Of a stretch of 64,000 bases of DNA, positions 17,140 to 25,771 are shown in pieces. The position numbers and the translations under genes are program-made. The first letter of the stretch is position 1, and the number at the start of each line of letters is the position of its first letter. The DNA comes from DASSNU01 sp035701265. Lineage in GTDB: Bacteria; Gemmatimonadota; Gemmatimonadetes; Gemmatimonadales; Gemmatimonadaceae. Below the pieces are notes generated by a model. It was not told where the DNA came from. It ran no database searches and was given only the letters and a program-made list of their open reading frames with translations. Location of the stretch: positions 91,692-155,691 of the forward strand of contig DASSNU010000016.1 of the NCBI GenBank assembly GCA_035701265.1. The letters run 5' to 3'.

Positions 17140-18630
17140 CTACCGGCAGCCGTTTCGAGAACAGCGGATGGTCGCGGTCGCCGACTGGCTGCTGGTGGCG
17201 TTCGCTACCGTGAGCCTGACGGTAAACGTCCCACGGCTGCGGTACTGGTGATCCGCGATGGCGGTGGTCGCGCTGGCCCCGTCGCCGAACGTCCACAGGA
17301 AGCTTGTGGCGCCCGTCGTCGCGCTCGCATCGAAGTGGCAGAGGAAGCCGGAGCACGAATACGTGCCGCTCAACGCGAGCGCCTGTCCACCGCCGCCCCC
17401 GCCTCCGTTGCACGCCGGGTCGGCCGGGTCGGCGGTGAGCGTGAAGAGGAGCTTGTTCGGCGTACCCTGTGGCACGCCCGTCACGTGTCCGCATGATGCA
17501 CTCGCGACGAGCGCGTTCGCCACGGCGGACGGCGTCGCGCCCGTGTGTCCGGAGAGGTAGAGCGCGGCCGCGCCCGTCACGTGCGGTGTGGCCATCGACG
17601 TGCCGCTGATGGTATTCGTCGCCGTCGAGCTCGTGGCCCAGTCGGATGTGATCCCCACGCCCGGAGCAAGGACGTCCACGCAGCTCCCGAAGTTCGAGAA
17701 CGATGCAAACCGGTCGTTGATGTCGCTGGCCCCGACCGTGATCGCGCTCGGCGTGCTGGACGGGGATTCCGTGCACGCGTCGGTGCTCTCGTTGCCCGCG
17801 GCCACGGCGTACACGACTCCTGCGGCGACCGACGCCGCCACGGCATCGTTGAGCGACTGCGAGAAGCCGCCGCCGAGGCTCATGTTCGCGACCGCTGGCC
17901 GGCCGGCACGACTGCCACCGGCGCTGTGGTCGGAGGTGACGAAGTCGATCCCCGCGATGACGCCGGAGAGGCTTCCGCTCCCATTGCATCCCAGGACGCG
18001 GACCGCCACCAGCGTCACCCCCTTGGCAATGCCGAAGGAGTTCCCGCCCACCGTGCCGGACACGTGCGTGCCGTGGCCGTTACAGTCGTTGGCGTTCCCG
18101 CCGGCGGTCACCTCATCCACGCCGGTCACCGCGCGCCCGCCAAAGTCCACATGGTCGAGCCGGATGCCCGTGTCGATGATGTATGCGATCACGTTCGACG
18201 CCGTCGTGGCGAAGCTGTATGCATTGTTCAACCCGGTGCGCTGATCCACGCGGTCGAGCCCCCACGACGGAGTGGGCGACTGCACGGCGATGGCGTGCAT
18301 TTCCTGATCAGGCTCCACGTAGGCCACATGGGGGTTGTGGCGGAGCGCATTGACCGCCTGATCGCTGAGCGTCGCGGCGAAGCCCTTGATGGCGTGGCTG
18401 TACGTGAAATGCATCTGACCACCGTGTGTGGTGATCAACTGCCGTGCGAGCCCGGGCGCATCGGTGACGTCGCGCGTGAAGCGCACGATGTACCGGCCGG
18501 GGATGGATTGCGCGGCGGCGGGGAGTGCCGCTGCAGCGGTGACGGGTGCTTCGCGATCGACCGGTGCCGTTCCCTCACGACAGCCGACGACTACCAGCGC
18601 GGCGAGCGCTGTTACGGCGAGCCTGGACAT
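17140..18630 (-). CDS. Secreted subtilisin-family (S8) serine protease with PKD domain
   Basis: 496 residues. A lipoprotein-type signal (MSRLAVTALAALVVVGC) opens the protein, followed by an I9 inhibitor propeptide (PGRYIVRFTRDV to VAYVEPDQEMHA). The proteinase K/aqualysin-like catalytic domain has Asp in YIIDTGIRLDH (near 153), His in GHGTHVSGT (near 188), oxyanion Asn in AAGNES and Ser in GTSMATPHVTG (near 344). A Gly-rich linker leads to a C-terminal PKD domain (TSFLWTFGDGASA). The start ATG 18630 has GGAGGT upstream (18639-18644 on the minus strand). All catalytic residues are present, so it should be active extracellularly or on the membrane. Confidence 0.92.
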   Translation of the reverse strand: MSRLAVTALAALVVVGCREGTAPVDREAPVTAAAALPAAAQSIPGRYIVRFTRDVTDAPGLARQLITTHGGQMHFTYSHAIKGFAATLSDQAVNALRHNPHVAYVEPDQEMHAIAVQSPTPSWGLDRVDQRTGLNNAYSFATTASNVIAYIIDTGIRLDHVDFGGRAVTGVDEVTAGGNANDCNGHGTHVSGTVGGNSFGIAKGVTLVAVRVLGCNGSGSLSGVIAGIDFVTSDHSAGGSRAGRPAVANMSLGGGFSQSLNDAVAASVAAGVVYAVAAGNESTDACTESPSSTPSAITVGASDINDRFASFSNFGSCVDVLAPGVGITSDWATSSTATNTISGTSMATPHVTGAAALYLSGHTGATPSAVANALVASASCGHVTGVPQGTPNKLLFTLTADPADPACNGGGGGGGQALALSGTYSCSGFLCHFDASATTGATSFLWTFGDGASATTAIADHQYRSRGTFTVRLTVANATSSQSATATIRCSRNGCR

Positions 18631-18671
18631 GGGCAAACACCTCCGTTGGCTAGGAGTCCGAGTGGGACGGC

Positions 18672-18695
18672 GCACGCTTGCCGCACGAAGCGTGC
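18672..18695 (-). promoter_or_regulatory. Inverted repeat upstream of the subtilase
   Basis: GCACGCTT-8-AAGCGTGC is a perfect 8-base inverted repeat about 40 bases before the protease start. It may be a 5'-leader hairpin, an operator, or the end of the upstream HExxH gene's transcript. No T tract. Confidence 0.35.
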
Positions 18696-18769
18696 ACAAA
18701 CGTCGAGGTGCTTGGTTGAGTGGAAACGTATGAAGTCGCAGTGCCTCGCGAACGCGCGACTAGCAACTG

Positions 18770-19351
18770 CTACCGCGCGCGGTGCTCGCGCTCCGCGTCT
18801 ACCGCCGCAGTGCGCGCCCACGCCTCGCGCCAGTCTACCTCCGGCGCCACTTCCGCGTCCGCGAGGGCCAGCGACTGGCGTGCGCGCTCGACCACCGGCT
18901 GTCCTTCCTCCGGCGGCAGCGCCTCGCCAAACTCGAGCTCCGCGCGCCGGCAGAGCCGCTCCTCGCGCGGCCGCTCGGTCATCGGGAGCCCGCCCGTCAC
19001 GGCAAAGACGCGCGCGTGCATTCCCTCGTGCACGATCGACGCCGCGCGCTGCGCGTCGCTGAACGCCGGATTGGCCAGGAAGGTGAGCTCGGTGATGCAG
19101 CTCCGCGTGGCCGGATCGAACGCGCCGCGGCAGGGGAAGCGCACCACGTGAATGCGCGCGAGGTCGCGCCGCAGGTGGGCCAGCCGCCACGGCTGGGTGC
19201 GCTCGATCACCGCGAGCGCCGCGTCGAGCCGCTCGAGCACGAGCGCGCTGTCGATGTCCTCGCGCGTGTTCTCCACCAGCACGGGGATCCCGTGGAGCGT
19301 GAGCGGCTCGGGTGTGCCGCGAAGCCGTGCGACGAACGACCGGAAGGACAT
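18770..19351 (-). CDS. Putative zinc metallopeptidase-like protein (HExxH)
   Basis: 193 residues, no signal peptide. I recognise no named family, but the centre carries ASIVHEGMHARVF, an HExxH zinc-binding motif (HEGMH). About 30 residues later comes RPREERLCRRAELEFG, whose Glu could be the third ligand as in gluzincins. Upstream it has a basic stretch and ATRSCITELTFLANPAFSD. The start is set at ATG 19351 (MSFRSFVARL); a longer in-frame ORF lacks plausible sequence. It could be a small cytosolic metallopeptidase or a catalytically dead relative. Confidence 0.65.
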   Translation of the reverse strand: MSFRSFVARLRGTPEPLTLHGIPVLVENTREDIDSALVLERLDAALAVIERTQPWRLAHLRRDLARIHVVRFPCRGAFDPATRSCITELTFLANPAFSDAQRAASIVHEGMHARVFAVTGGLPMTERPREERLCRRAELEFGEALPPEEGQPVVERARQSLALADAEVAPEVDWREAWARTAAVDAEREHRAR

Positions 19352-19460
19352 GCGTGGAATTCTAGCGACGTGCCGGCGCCGGTGCTGCGTGTCGCCGGCG
19401 GGCGCGCGCCGCAAGGCCGGCAGCCGTCCTGCGCGCTGGCGTGAGGGCGTGCAGCGATAG

Positions 19461-20537
19461 TTACTGCGGCCGCGCCCACTCGCCCGGCGTCTGCATCACC
19501 GGCGACACGTTCACCAGCGTGGCACGCGGCCACATGGACGGAACGCCGCGGATGAACGTCACCAGCCCCGCAATGGGCGCGTGTACGTCCCCTGTACGGC
19601 GACCAAGGAAGTCCGTGGTGTACCCGATGAGCTGGCCAGCGGTGACGCGGGCGTCGCGCGCGACGAGGGGGATGAACACGCCCGCGCTGTCGGCCGTGAC
19701 GCGCGCGGAGTGCGTGCCGTCGAGCCAGACCATGTGCGTGCTCGGGTGGACGCTCCGCGCGATCATGCCGAGCGATCCGAGCACGTTGAGGCTGCCATCG
19801 ATGAGCGCGTTCACGTCCGCGTCGGTGGTGGTGCCGGTACGCCCGGCTTCGGCCACCACGACCTGCTTGCCGCGCACCATCGACTGCCCGGAGAGCGTGC
19901 GGCCAGTGGCCGGTGCCGCGAGGTCGACGTCTTCCACGATGATGTGGTCCAGCCCGAACGCGCGCGCCAGCGTGAGTCCGGCGGAGTCCTGCGCCGGCCG
20001 TCCGCCGCGGAACCAGTAGCTGTACGGGCGCAGGTCCTCGTCCAGATCGCCGCCGTGCAGATCCACGATGACGTCTGCCGGATCCACGATGGCGCGCGTG
20101 ATCGCGTCCAGCGCGCGCTCTGTCTGCGTGCCGCCGGCGTTCCCGGGATAATTGCCGTTCATGCTCTTGCCATCCACCGGATCGAGGTGCGGCGTCATCC
20201 GCTCGAAGGACGCGACGTTCACCAGCGGCGCGACGATCACGGTGCCGTGGAGGGTCGCCGGATCGATGCGCGCGATGAGGCGCTGCAGCGCGATCACCGA
20301 CGCGTACTCGGTGCCGTGGCTTCCCGCCACGAATGCCACCACCCGCCCGGGCTGCGCGCCGCGAATGACGGCGACGGGGATGTCGTAGCCCGAATCCACG
20401 CCGGCCGGCACGGCGAGCACGCCGTACGCGGTGTGTCCCGCGGCGGGCGCCGCGGTTCCCACGACGATGCCCTGCGCTCCTGCTGCGGTGGCGGTGAGCG
20501 CGATCGTGAGGGCGAACGTGACTCCGGGAATGCGCAT
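19461..20537 (-). CDS. Succinylglutamate desuccinylase/aspartoacylase-family exported hydrolase
   Basis: 358 residues beginning with a Sec signal (MRIPGVTFALTIALTATAAGAQ). The M14-like zinc hydrolase core has FVAGSHGTEY (His and Glu zinc ligands, near 72) and VIVDLHGGDLDEDL (third His ligand). The ATG 20537 is preceded by GAGGTGA. The family deacylates small N-acyl or O-acyl amino-acid substrates. Export suggests a periplasmic scavenging role, substrate unknown. Confidence 0.8.
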   Translation of the reverse strand: MRIPGVTFALTIALTATAAGAQGIVVGTAAPAAGHTAYGVLAVPAGVDSGYDIPVAVIRGAQPGRVVAFVAGSHGTEYASVIALQRLIARIDPATLHGTVIVAPLVNVASFERMTPHLDPVDGKSMNGNYPGNAGGTQTERALDAITRAIVDPADVIVDLHGGDLDEDLRPYSYWFRGGRPAQDSAGLTLARAFGLDHIIVEDVDLAAPATGRTLSGQSMVRGKQVVVAEAGRTGTTTDADVNALIDGSLNVLGSLGMIARSVHPSTHMVWLDGTHSARVTADSAGVFIPLVARDARVTAGQLIGYTTDFLGRRTGDVHAPIAGLVTFIRGVPSMWPRATLVNVSPVMQTPGEWARPQ

Positions 20538-20695
20538 GGCTTCACCTCGGGAGGGTGGCGGATGGCGGTACATGCACGTTCCGGCACGCGGACGTCAAGA
20601 CGGGCGCGCCGGAGCACTCGTGCGCTCGCCGTGTCCTTGACCCGTCACGTCGTCCGCGGACCGGCTCCGCCACGCAGGACTCCGGCGACACCTTG

Positions 20696-20724
20696 TTGAC
20701 ATAGGCACCACCGGCGTGTATACA
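20696..20724 (+). promoter_or_regulatory. Strong sigma-70-type promoter with TGTATACA operator
   Basis: TTGACA (20696-20701), a 17-base spacer and TATACA (20719-20724) form a near-consensus promoter about 65 bases before the second PadR gene. The 8-base palindrome TGTATACA (20717-20724) covers the -10, an obvious place for PadR autorepression. Confidence 0.8.
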
Positions 20725-20787
20725 TATGCCAACAAGGGATAGGCCCGCCCACGGGCCGCGAGCCATCACCCTGACCGGACACACATC

Positions 20788-21120
20788 ATGGCCGGATCCG
20801 ACCTGTTCACCGGCACGCTCGACCTGCTCATCCTGAAGGCGGTGAGCTGGGGGCCGCGTCACGGGTACGCCATCGGGCGCTGGATACGCGAGACGACGCG
20901 CGAGGAGCTGACCGTGCAGGAGGGCGTGCTCTACCCGGCGCTGCACCGCCTGGAGCGGCAGGGGCTGCTGTCCGAGGAATGGCGGCTCACCGAGGGTGGG
21001 CGCGAGGCCAAGTTCTACACCCTCACCGCGGCGGGACGCCGGCGGCTGCGCGATGAGACGTCGCGCTGGTCGCGGTACTCCCGCGCGGTCGCGCGGGCAC
21101 TTGCCGCGACGTCGACGTGA
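20788..21120 (+). CDS. PadR-family transcriptional regulator
   Basis: 110 residues, closely similar in plan to the PadR at 14.4-14.7 kb: LFTGTLDLLILKAVSWGPRH, GYAIGRWIRETT, VQEGVLYPALHRLERQGLLS. Winged-helix repressor; the start ATG 20788 fits the family N-terminus (MAGSDLFTG). It precedes an ADOP permease by about 105 bases in the same direction and is driven by a near-consensus promoter carrying a palindrome, which points to autoregulation together with the permease. Confidence 0.88.
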   Translation: MAGSDLFTGTLDLLILKAVSWGPRHGYAIGRWIRETTREELTVQEGVLYPALHRLERQGLLSEEWRLTEGGREAKFYTLTAAGRRRLRDETSRWSRYSRAVARALAATST

Positions 21121-21225
21121 GGGCGCGCACATGAGTCCTGCGCAGGAACGCGCCGCACCGCGACGCCGTCATCCCGCCGCAGCGTGCCGCTCTCCCCGGA
21201 CCGATTCCGCATGGAGGAGCGCGTC

Positions 21226-23931
21226 ATGAAACGCAGCTTTCGCATGAGCGACAGCCACTCCGATCCGCAGCGCGACGTGCGCGCCGAGCTGCAGTTCCAC
21301 ATCGACATGCGCACCGAGGAATTGATCGACGCAGGCATGCCGCCGGACGAGGCGCGGCGCGCAGCCGTCGCCTACTTCGGCGATGTGGACGCCGTCTCCA
21401 CCGAGTGCCGGGAGGAGCGAGTGCATCGCACGCGCGAGCGCCGGCGGCGCGAGTGGTGGCGCGGGATCACGCAGGACACGCGTTACGCGCTGCGCTCGCT
21501 GCGGCGGACCCCGGGCGCGTTCGCGGCGGCGTTGCTCACGCTGGCGCTCGGCATCGCGCTCACGACCACGGCGTTCACCGTGGTGAACGGCGTGTTGCTG
21601 CGTCCGCTCCCGTATCTGCATCCGGACCGCCTGGCGATGGTCTGGCTGGACATGTCGGGCGCGGGAGCGCCGAGCCAACTGCCCTTGTCCACCGGGTTGT
21701 ACGCGGAGCTTGCCGACGGTCACCCAGGTTCTGTGGCGGAGCTGGCCGCGTTCTGGAGTTGGGGGTACACGCTGCAGGGCGACGGTGAGCCGGAGCAGAT
21801 CCCGTCGGCGCGCGTGACGCCATCCCTGTTCGCCACACTCGGTGTGCGGCCGCTCCTGGGGCGCACGCTCAGCGAGGAGGAGGGGCAGCCGGGCGGCGCG
21901 CGCTCGGCGGTGATCAGCTACGATCTCTGGCAGCGCCGCTTCGGCGGATCGCGCTCGGCCGTGGGCACCAGCATCACGCTCAGCGGCGAGCGGTTCACGG
22001 TCGTGGGCGTGATGCCGCAGGGGTTCTCCTTTCCGCGTGGCGCCGAGCTGCCGAGTGGATTTCAGTTCCCGGCGCGCACGGAGCTGTGGGCACCGCTCGT
22101 CTTCAGCGACACCGATCGGCAGCAGTACGGCACGCTCAACATCGCCGCGGTGGCGCGCATCGCGCCCGGATACAGCGCGGGGGCGGCACAGGCGGAGATC
22201 ACCGGCATGCTGCGCCGCCTGATGGGAGAGCTCGGCGATCAGGACAGCGCGCGCGTGGCGTACGGTATGGTCAGCCTCAAGGATCAGGCGGCGCAGCGCG
22301 TGTCGCGCACGCTGTGGGTACTCCTCGCGGCGGCGCTGCTCGTGCTGCTCATCGCGAACGTGAACGTCGGAATGCTGCTGGTGGCGCGCACGGCGGCGCG
22401 GCGGCAGGAGCTGGGCGTGCGCGCGGCGCTCGGCGCGGGGCAGGGGCGCATTCTCCGCCAGTTGCTCACCGAGAACATCCTGCTCGCACTGGGGGGCACC
22501 GCGCTGGGCGTGGTGGCCAGCATCTGGGCGGTGCGTGTGGCGCTGTCGCTCGTGCCGGGCTCCATGCCGCGCGCGGACGACGTGACCGTCGATTGGCGCG
22601 TGCTCACTGCTGCGGCGATCGTGGCCATCGTCGCGGGAATCGTGCTCGGTCTGGCCGCGGCGGTCCGGGCGCGCCGTGGCACGCTGGCCGCGGCGATGCG
22701 GAGCGGGGGGATGCGCACCGTGGGGAGTGCCGGTCGCCAGGCGGGCCGGCGGATGTTGGTCGCGGGTGAGGTGGCGCTCTCGGTGATGCTGCTCGTGGGC
22801 GCCGGCCTGCTCACGTTGACCTTCATCCGGTTGGGACGTGTGACGCCGGGATTCGACGCCGCACACGTTCTCACCGCCGAGTTGGGGCTTCCGGTGCCGG
22901 GCGCGTTCAATCCACAGCAAGACGGTCCGCAGTGGGTCGCCACGTTCGAGCAGATCACCTCGCGCCTGAACGCGCTGCCCGGCGTGCGTTCCGCCGGCGG
23001 CGTGAGCTCGCTCCCACTCTCCGGTGCATGGGAAGGTGGTGGACTGCGCGTGGAGGGGCAGGAGCTCCCCCCCGGAAGCAGGCCGCCCACCGCGCAGTAC
23101 AACGTGGTGAGCGGAGACTATTTCAAGGCGATGGGTATCCCGCTCGAGTCCGGCCGGCTGTTCACCACGCAGGACCGTGCGGACGGCGCCGGCGTGATCA
23201 TCGTGAACCGGGAGTTCGTACGGCGCATCCTGAACGGAGCGCCGCCGCTCGGCCAGCAGCTACGCCCCTACTTCGATTTCTCCGGCGGCGCGCCGCGCAC
23301 GATCATCGGCGTGGTCGGCAACGTGAAGCAGACGGGACTGGATGCGGACGCCGAGCCGCAGGTATACGTGCCCATCCAGCAGATGCCGTATCCGGCCCAG
23401 ACGCTGACCATCCGCGCGGAGGGCCCGCCGGCATCGGTGCTCCCCGCGGTACGCGGCGCGCTGCGTGCGGTGAATCCCGCGCTCGCGCTCGCCCACGTGC
23501 GCCCGATGACGGACGTGGTGGACGACTCGCTCGCGCGGCAGCGCTTCACCATGACGCTCATCGCGACGTTGGCCGCGGCTGCGCTGCTGCTCAGCATCGT
23601 GGGGCTCTACGGTGTGCTGGCTACACTCGTGGGGCAACGCCGGCGCGAGATCGGTGTGCGGGTGGCGATGGGCGCCCGGCGCGGCGACGTGCTGGCGCTC
23701 ATCCTCGGCGAGGGCGTGCGCGTGATGGTGGTGGGGATCGCGCTCGGCACGGCAGCGGCCGTATTGGCGAGCCGGCTGCTGGCATCGATGGTGTACGGCG
23801 TGAGCACCACCAGTGTGGGCGTGTACCTCACGGCCGCGTTGGCGGTCGGGGTCGTGTCCGTCCTGGCCATGTGGATCCCCGCGCGGCGGGCGAGCGAGAT
23901 TCACCCGACGGTGGTGCTGCGCGGGGAGTGA
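21226..23931 (+). CDS. ADOP-type ABC transporter permease
   Basis: 901 residues. The ATG 21226 has GGAGGA at 21213-21218; earlier in-frame GTG 21184 and ATG 21211 are less well supported. The N-terminal leader (DVRAELQFHIDMRTEELIDA, PDEARRAAVAYFGD) precedes the first helix (FAAALLTLALGIALTTTAF). A MacB domain, FtsX unit 1 near 365-490, a second MacB domain and FtsX unit 2 near 760-895 follow, ending ARRASEIHPTVVLRGE. Second member of the PadR-ADOP pairs in this window; substrate unknown. Confidence 0.88.
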   Translation: MKRSFRMSDSHSDPQRDVRAELQFHIDMRTEELIDAGMPPDEARRAAVAYFGDVDAVSTECREERVHRTRERRRREWWRGITQDTRYALRSLRRTPGAFAAALLTLALGIALTTTAFTVVNGVLLRPLPYLHPDRLAMVWLDMSGAGAPSQLPLSTGLYAELADGHPGSVAELAAFWSWGYTLQGDGEPEQIPSARVTPSLFATLGVRPLLGRTLSEEEGQPGGARSAVISYDLWQRRFGGSRSAVGTSITLSGERFTVVGVMPQGFSFPRGAELPSGFQFPARTELWAPLVFSDTDRQQYGTLNIAAVARIAPGYSAGAAQAEITGMLRRLMGELGDQDSARVAYGMVSLKDQAAQRVSRTLWVLLAAALLVLLIANVNVGMLLVARTAARRQELGVRAALGAGQGRILRQLLTENILLALGGTALGVVASIWAVRVALSLVPGSMPRADDVTVDWRVLTAAAIVAIVAGIVLGLAAAVRARRGTLAAAMRSGGMRTVGSAGRQAGRRMLVAGEVALSVMLLVGAGLLTLTFIRLGRVTPGFDAAHVLTAELGLPVPGAFNPQQDGPQWVATFEQITSRLNALPGVRSAGGVSSLPLSGAWEGGGLRVEGQELPPGSRPPTAQYNVVSGDYFKAMGIPLESGRLFTTQDRADGAGVIIVNREFVRRILNGAPPLGQQLRPYFDFSGGAPRTIIGVVGNVKQTGLDADAEPQVYVPIQQMPYPAQTLTIRAEGPPASVLPAVRGALRAVNPALALAHVRPMTDVVDDSLARQRFTMTLIATLAAAALLLSIVGLYGVLATLVGQRRREIGVRVAMGARRGDVLALILGEGVRVMVVGIALGTAAAVLASRLLASMVYGVSTTSVGVYLTAALAVGVVSVLAMWIPARRASEIHPTVVLRGE

Positions 23932-23943
23932 GGGCGAGGCGCT

Positions 23944-23972
23944 TGACGCGCTCGTGCAGCCACGGTTTAGTT
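23944..23972 (+). promoter_or_regulatory. Probable promoter of the que operon
   Basis: TTGACG (23944-23949), a 17-base spacer and TTTAGT (23967-23972). A start codon at TTG 23971 would overlap this -10, which argues for the downstream GTG 24028 as the queC start. Confidence 0.6.
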
Positions 23973-24027
23973 GCCGGCATCAGCGCGCACGACCGTCTCC
24001 CCCTTCGCACCGCGCCCGGCGTCTTCC

Positions 24028-24762
24028 GTGTCCGCATCCGCACCGCGTCGTTCCCCTGCCAGAGCCGTCGTTCTCCTGAGCGGCGGACTGGATTCCGCCA
24101 CCACGCTCGCCATCGCGCGCGCCGACGGATTCGAGGCGTACGCGCTCACCGTGCGCTACGGGCAGCGGCATGCGGCCGAGCTGGATGCCGCGCGCGCGCT
24201 GGCGGAGCGACTCGGTGCCGCACGGCACCTGGTGATCGACGCCGATCTCCGCGGCGTGGGGGGCTCCGCGCTCACCGACCGGATCGACGTCCCCAAGGGG
24301 AGATCGCTCGACACCATGGCGGAGGGAATCCCCGTCACCTACGTGCCGGCGCGGAACACCGTTCTCCTCAGCTTCGCGCTCGCGTGGGCCGAAGTGCTGG
24401 GTGCGAGCGACATCTTCATCGGTGTGAACGCGGTGGACTACAGCGGCTATCCCGATTGCCGTCCCGCATTCCTCGAGGCGTTCGAGCGACTGGCCAACGT
24501 GGCCACGAAGGTGGCAGTGGAAGACGCGCGGCGCATGCGCGTGCACGCGCCGCTCCTGCATCTCTCCAAGGCGGAGATCATCCGGCACGCGCTGGCGCTC
24601 GGCGTGGATGTCGCGCGCACGCGGAGCTGCTACGATCCGGATGAGACGGGTGCCGCATGCGGCGAGTGCGACGCCTGTCGGCTGCGGCTGCGCGCCTTTG
24701 CCGAGCTCGGGATGGCGGACCCCGCGCCGTACGCTGTGGGCGCCACGCGCGTGGTGGACTGA
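24028..24762 (+). CDS. queC: 7-cyano-7-deazaguanine synthase
   Basis: 244 residues from GTG 24028. It converts 7-carboxy-7-deazaguanine to preQ0 with ATP and ammonia in queuosine/archaeosine-type pathways. The PP-loop ATPase motif VVLLSGGLDSATT is near the N-terminus, with YGQRHAAEL, PARNTVLLSFALAWAE and GVNAVDYSGYPDCRP. A C-terminal zinc site has the spacing C-x9-C-x2-C-x2-C. The stop overlaps the queE start by one base (TGATG), so queC-queE-queD are translationally coupled. The start is not certain because no clear ribosome site precedes it. Confidence 0.93.
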   Translation: MSASAPRRSPARAVVLLSGGLDSATTLAIARADGFEAYALTVRYGQRHAAELDAARALAERLGAARHLVIDADLRGVGGSALTDRIDVPKGRSLDTMAEGIPVTYVPARNTVLLSFALAWAEVLGASDIFIGVNAVDYSGYPDCRPAFLEAFERLANVATKVAVEDARRMRVHAPLLHLSKAEIIRHALALGVDVARTRSCYDPDETGAACGECDACRLRLRAFAELGMADPAPYAVGATRVVD

Positions 24763-25403
24763 TGGCGTACACGGTGCACGAGATCTACGCCACGCTGCAG
24801 GGGGAGGGCGCCAATGCCGGGCGCGCCGCGGTGTTCCTGCGCTTCGCCGGGTGCAACCTGTGGACGGGGCGTGAGGAAGATCGCGCGCGCGCGGTGTGCC
24901 GCTTCTGCGATACCGACTTCGTGGGCACGGATGGCCCCGGAGGCGGGCGCTTCGCGAGCGCGGACGCGCTGGCGGATGCGGTGGACGCGTGCTGGCGCGG
25001 CGCGACGCCGGATGCGGCGCACCGGTTCGTGGTGTGCACGGGAGGGGAGCCGCTCTTGCAGCTCGACGAGCCGCTGGTGGATGCGCTGCACGCGCGCGGC
25101 TTTGAGGTGGCGGTGGAGACGAACGGCACGCAGGCGGCGCCGGCAGGGATCGACTGGACGTGCGTGAGTCCCAAGGCGGGAGCGCCGCTCCAGCTCACGC
25201 GCGGCGATGAGCTCAAGCTGGTGTTTCCGCAGGAGGGGATCGACCCGGCTGTGCTGGAGTCGCTCTCCTTCACGCATTTCTTTCTGCAGCCCATGGATGG
25301 CCCCGAGCTGGCGCGGAATACGGAGCTCGCCATCCAATACTGTCTGTCGCACCCGCGGTGGAGATTGAGCGTGCAGACGCACAAGGCGATCGGGATCCCC
25401 TGA
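24762..25403 (+). CDS. queE: 7-carboxy-7-deazaguanine synthase (radical SAM)
   Basis: 213 residues. Radical-SAM enzyme that contracts 6-carboxytetrahydropterin to 7-carboxy-7-deazaguanine. The N-terminus has the substrate motif YATLQGEGANAGRAAVFLRF. The cluster motif is the extended QueE variant C-x14-C-x2-C (GCNLWTG ... CRFCDTDF) rather than the usual C-x3-C-x2-C. CTGGEPLLQ is the SAM-binding GGE motif, followed by VETNG and VSPKAG. One-base overlaps with queC and queD. Confidence 0.93.
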   Translation: MAYTVHEIYATLQGEGANAGRAAVFLRFAGCNLWTGREEDRARAVCRFCDTDFVGTDGPGGGRFASADALADAVDACWRGATPDAAHRFVVCTGGEPLLQLDEPLVDALHARGFEVAVETNGTQAAPAGIDWTCVSPKAGAPLQLTRGDELKLVFPQEGIDPAVLESLSFTHFFLQPMDGPELARNTELAIQYCLSHPRWRLSVQTHKAIGIP

Positions 25404-25771
25404 TGCGCGCCGAGATCTTCAAGGAGTTCACCATCGAGGCGGCGCACCATCTCCCCAACGTGCCGGCGGAGCACAAGTGCCGGCGGCTGCACGGGCATTC
25501 ATTCCGCATCGAGGTGCACGTGCGCGGCGACGTGGATCCGTCCACCGGATGGGTGACAGACTTCGCCGAGATCGCGCGCGCCTTCGAGCCGGTGCGCGCG
25601 GCGCTGGATCACCGCTACCTGAATGAGATCGCCGGATTGGAGAATCCCACCAGCGAGATGCTCGCCGCGTGGATCTGGGAGCGGCTCGCGCCGCGGCTGC
25701 GCGCGCTGTCGTGCGTGGTGGTGCGCGAGACGTGCACCACCGGATGCGTGTATCGAGGGTCATCGCAATGA
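25403..25771 (+). CDS. queD: 6-carboxytetrahydropterin synthase
   Basis: 122 residues. Converts dihydroneopterin triphosphate to 6-carboxytetrahydropterin, the first committed step of the pathway. Zinc-binding His residues are in IEAAHHLP and LHGHSFRIEV, the conserved Glu/Asp region in WVTDFAEI, and LDHRYLN and ENPTSEMLA are family signatures. The catalytic Cys is in HKCRRLHGH. The start overlaps the queE stop (TGATG) and the 3' end overlaps the next gene by 4 bases (ATGA). No queF is present, so preQ0 is the visible end product of this cluster. Confidence 0.93.
   Translation: MRAEIFKEFTIEAAHHLPNVPAEHKCRRLHGHSFRIEVHVRGDVDPSTGWVTDFAEIARAFEPVRAALDHRYLNEIAGLENPTSEMLAAWIWERLAPRLRALSCVVVRETCTTGCVYRGSSQ

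Noticed and set aside
23971..24027. TTG 23971 as the queC start
   Set aside because: It overlaps the predicted -10 (TTTAGT 23967-23972); GTG 24028 lies after the expected transcript start.
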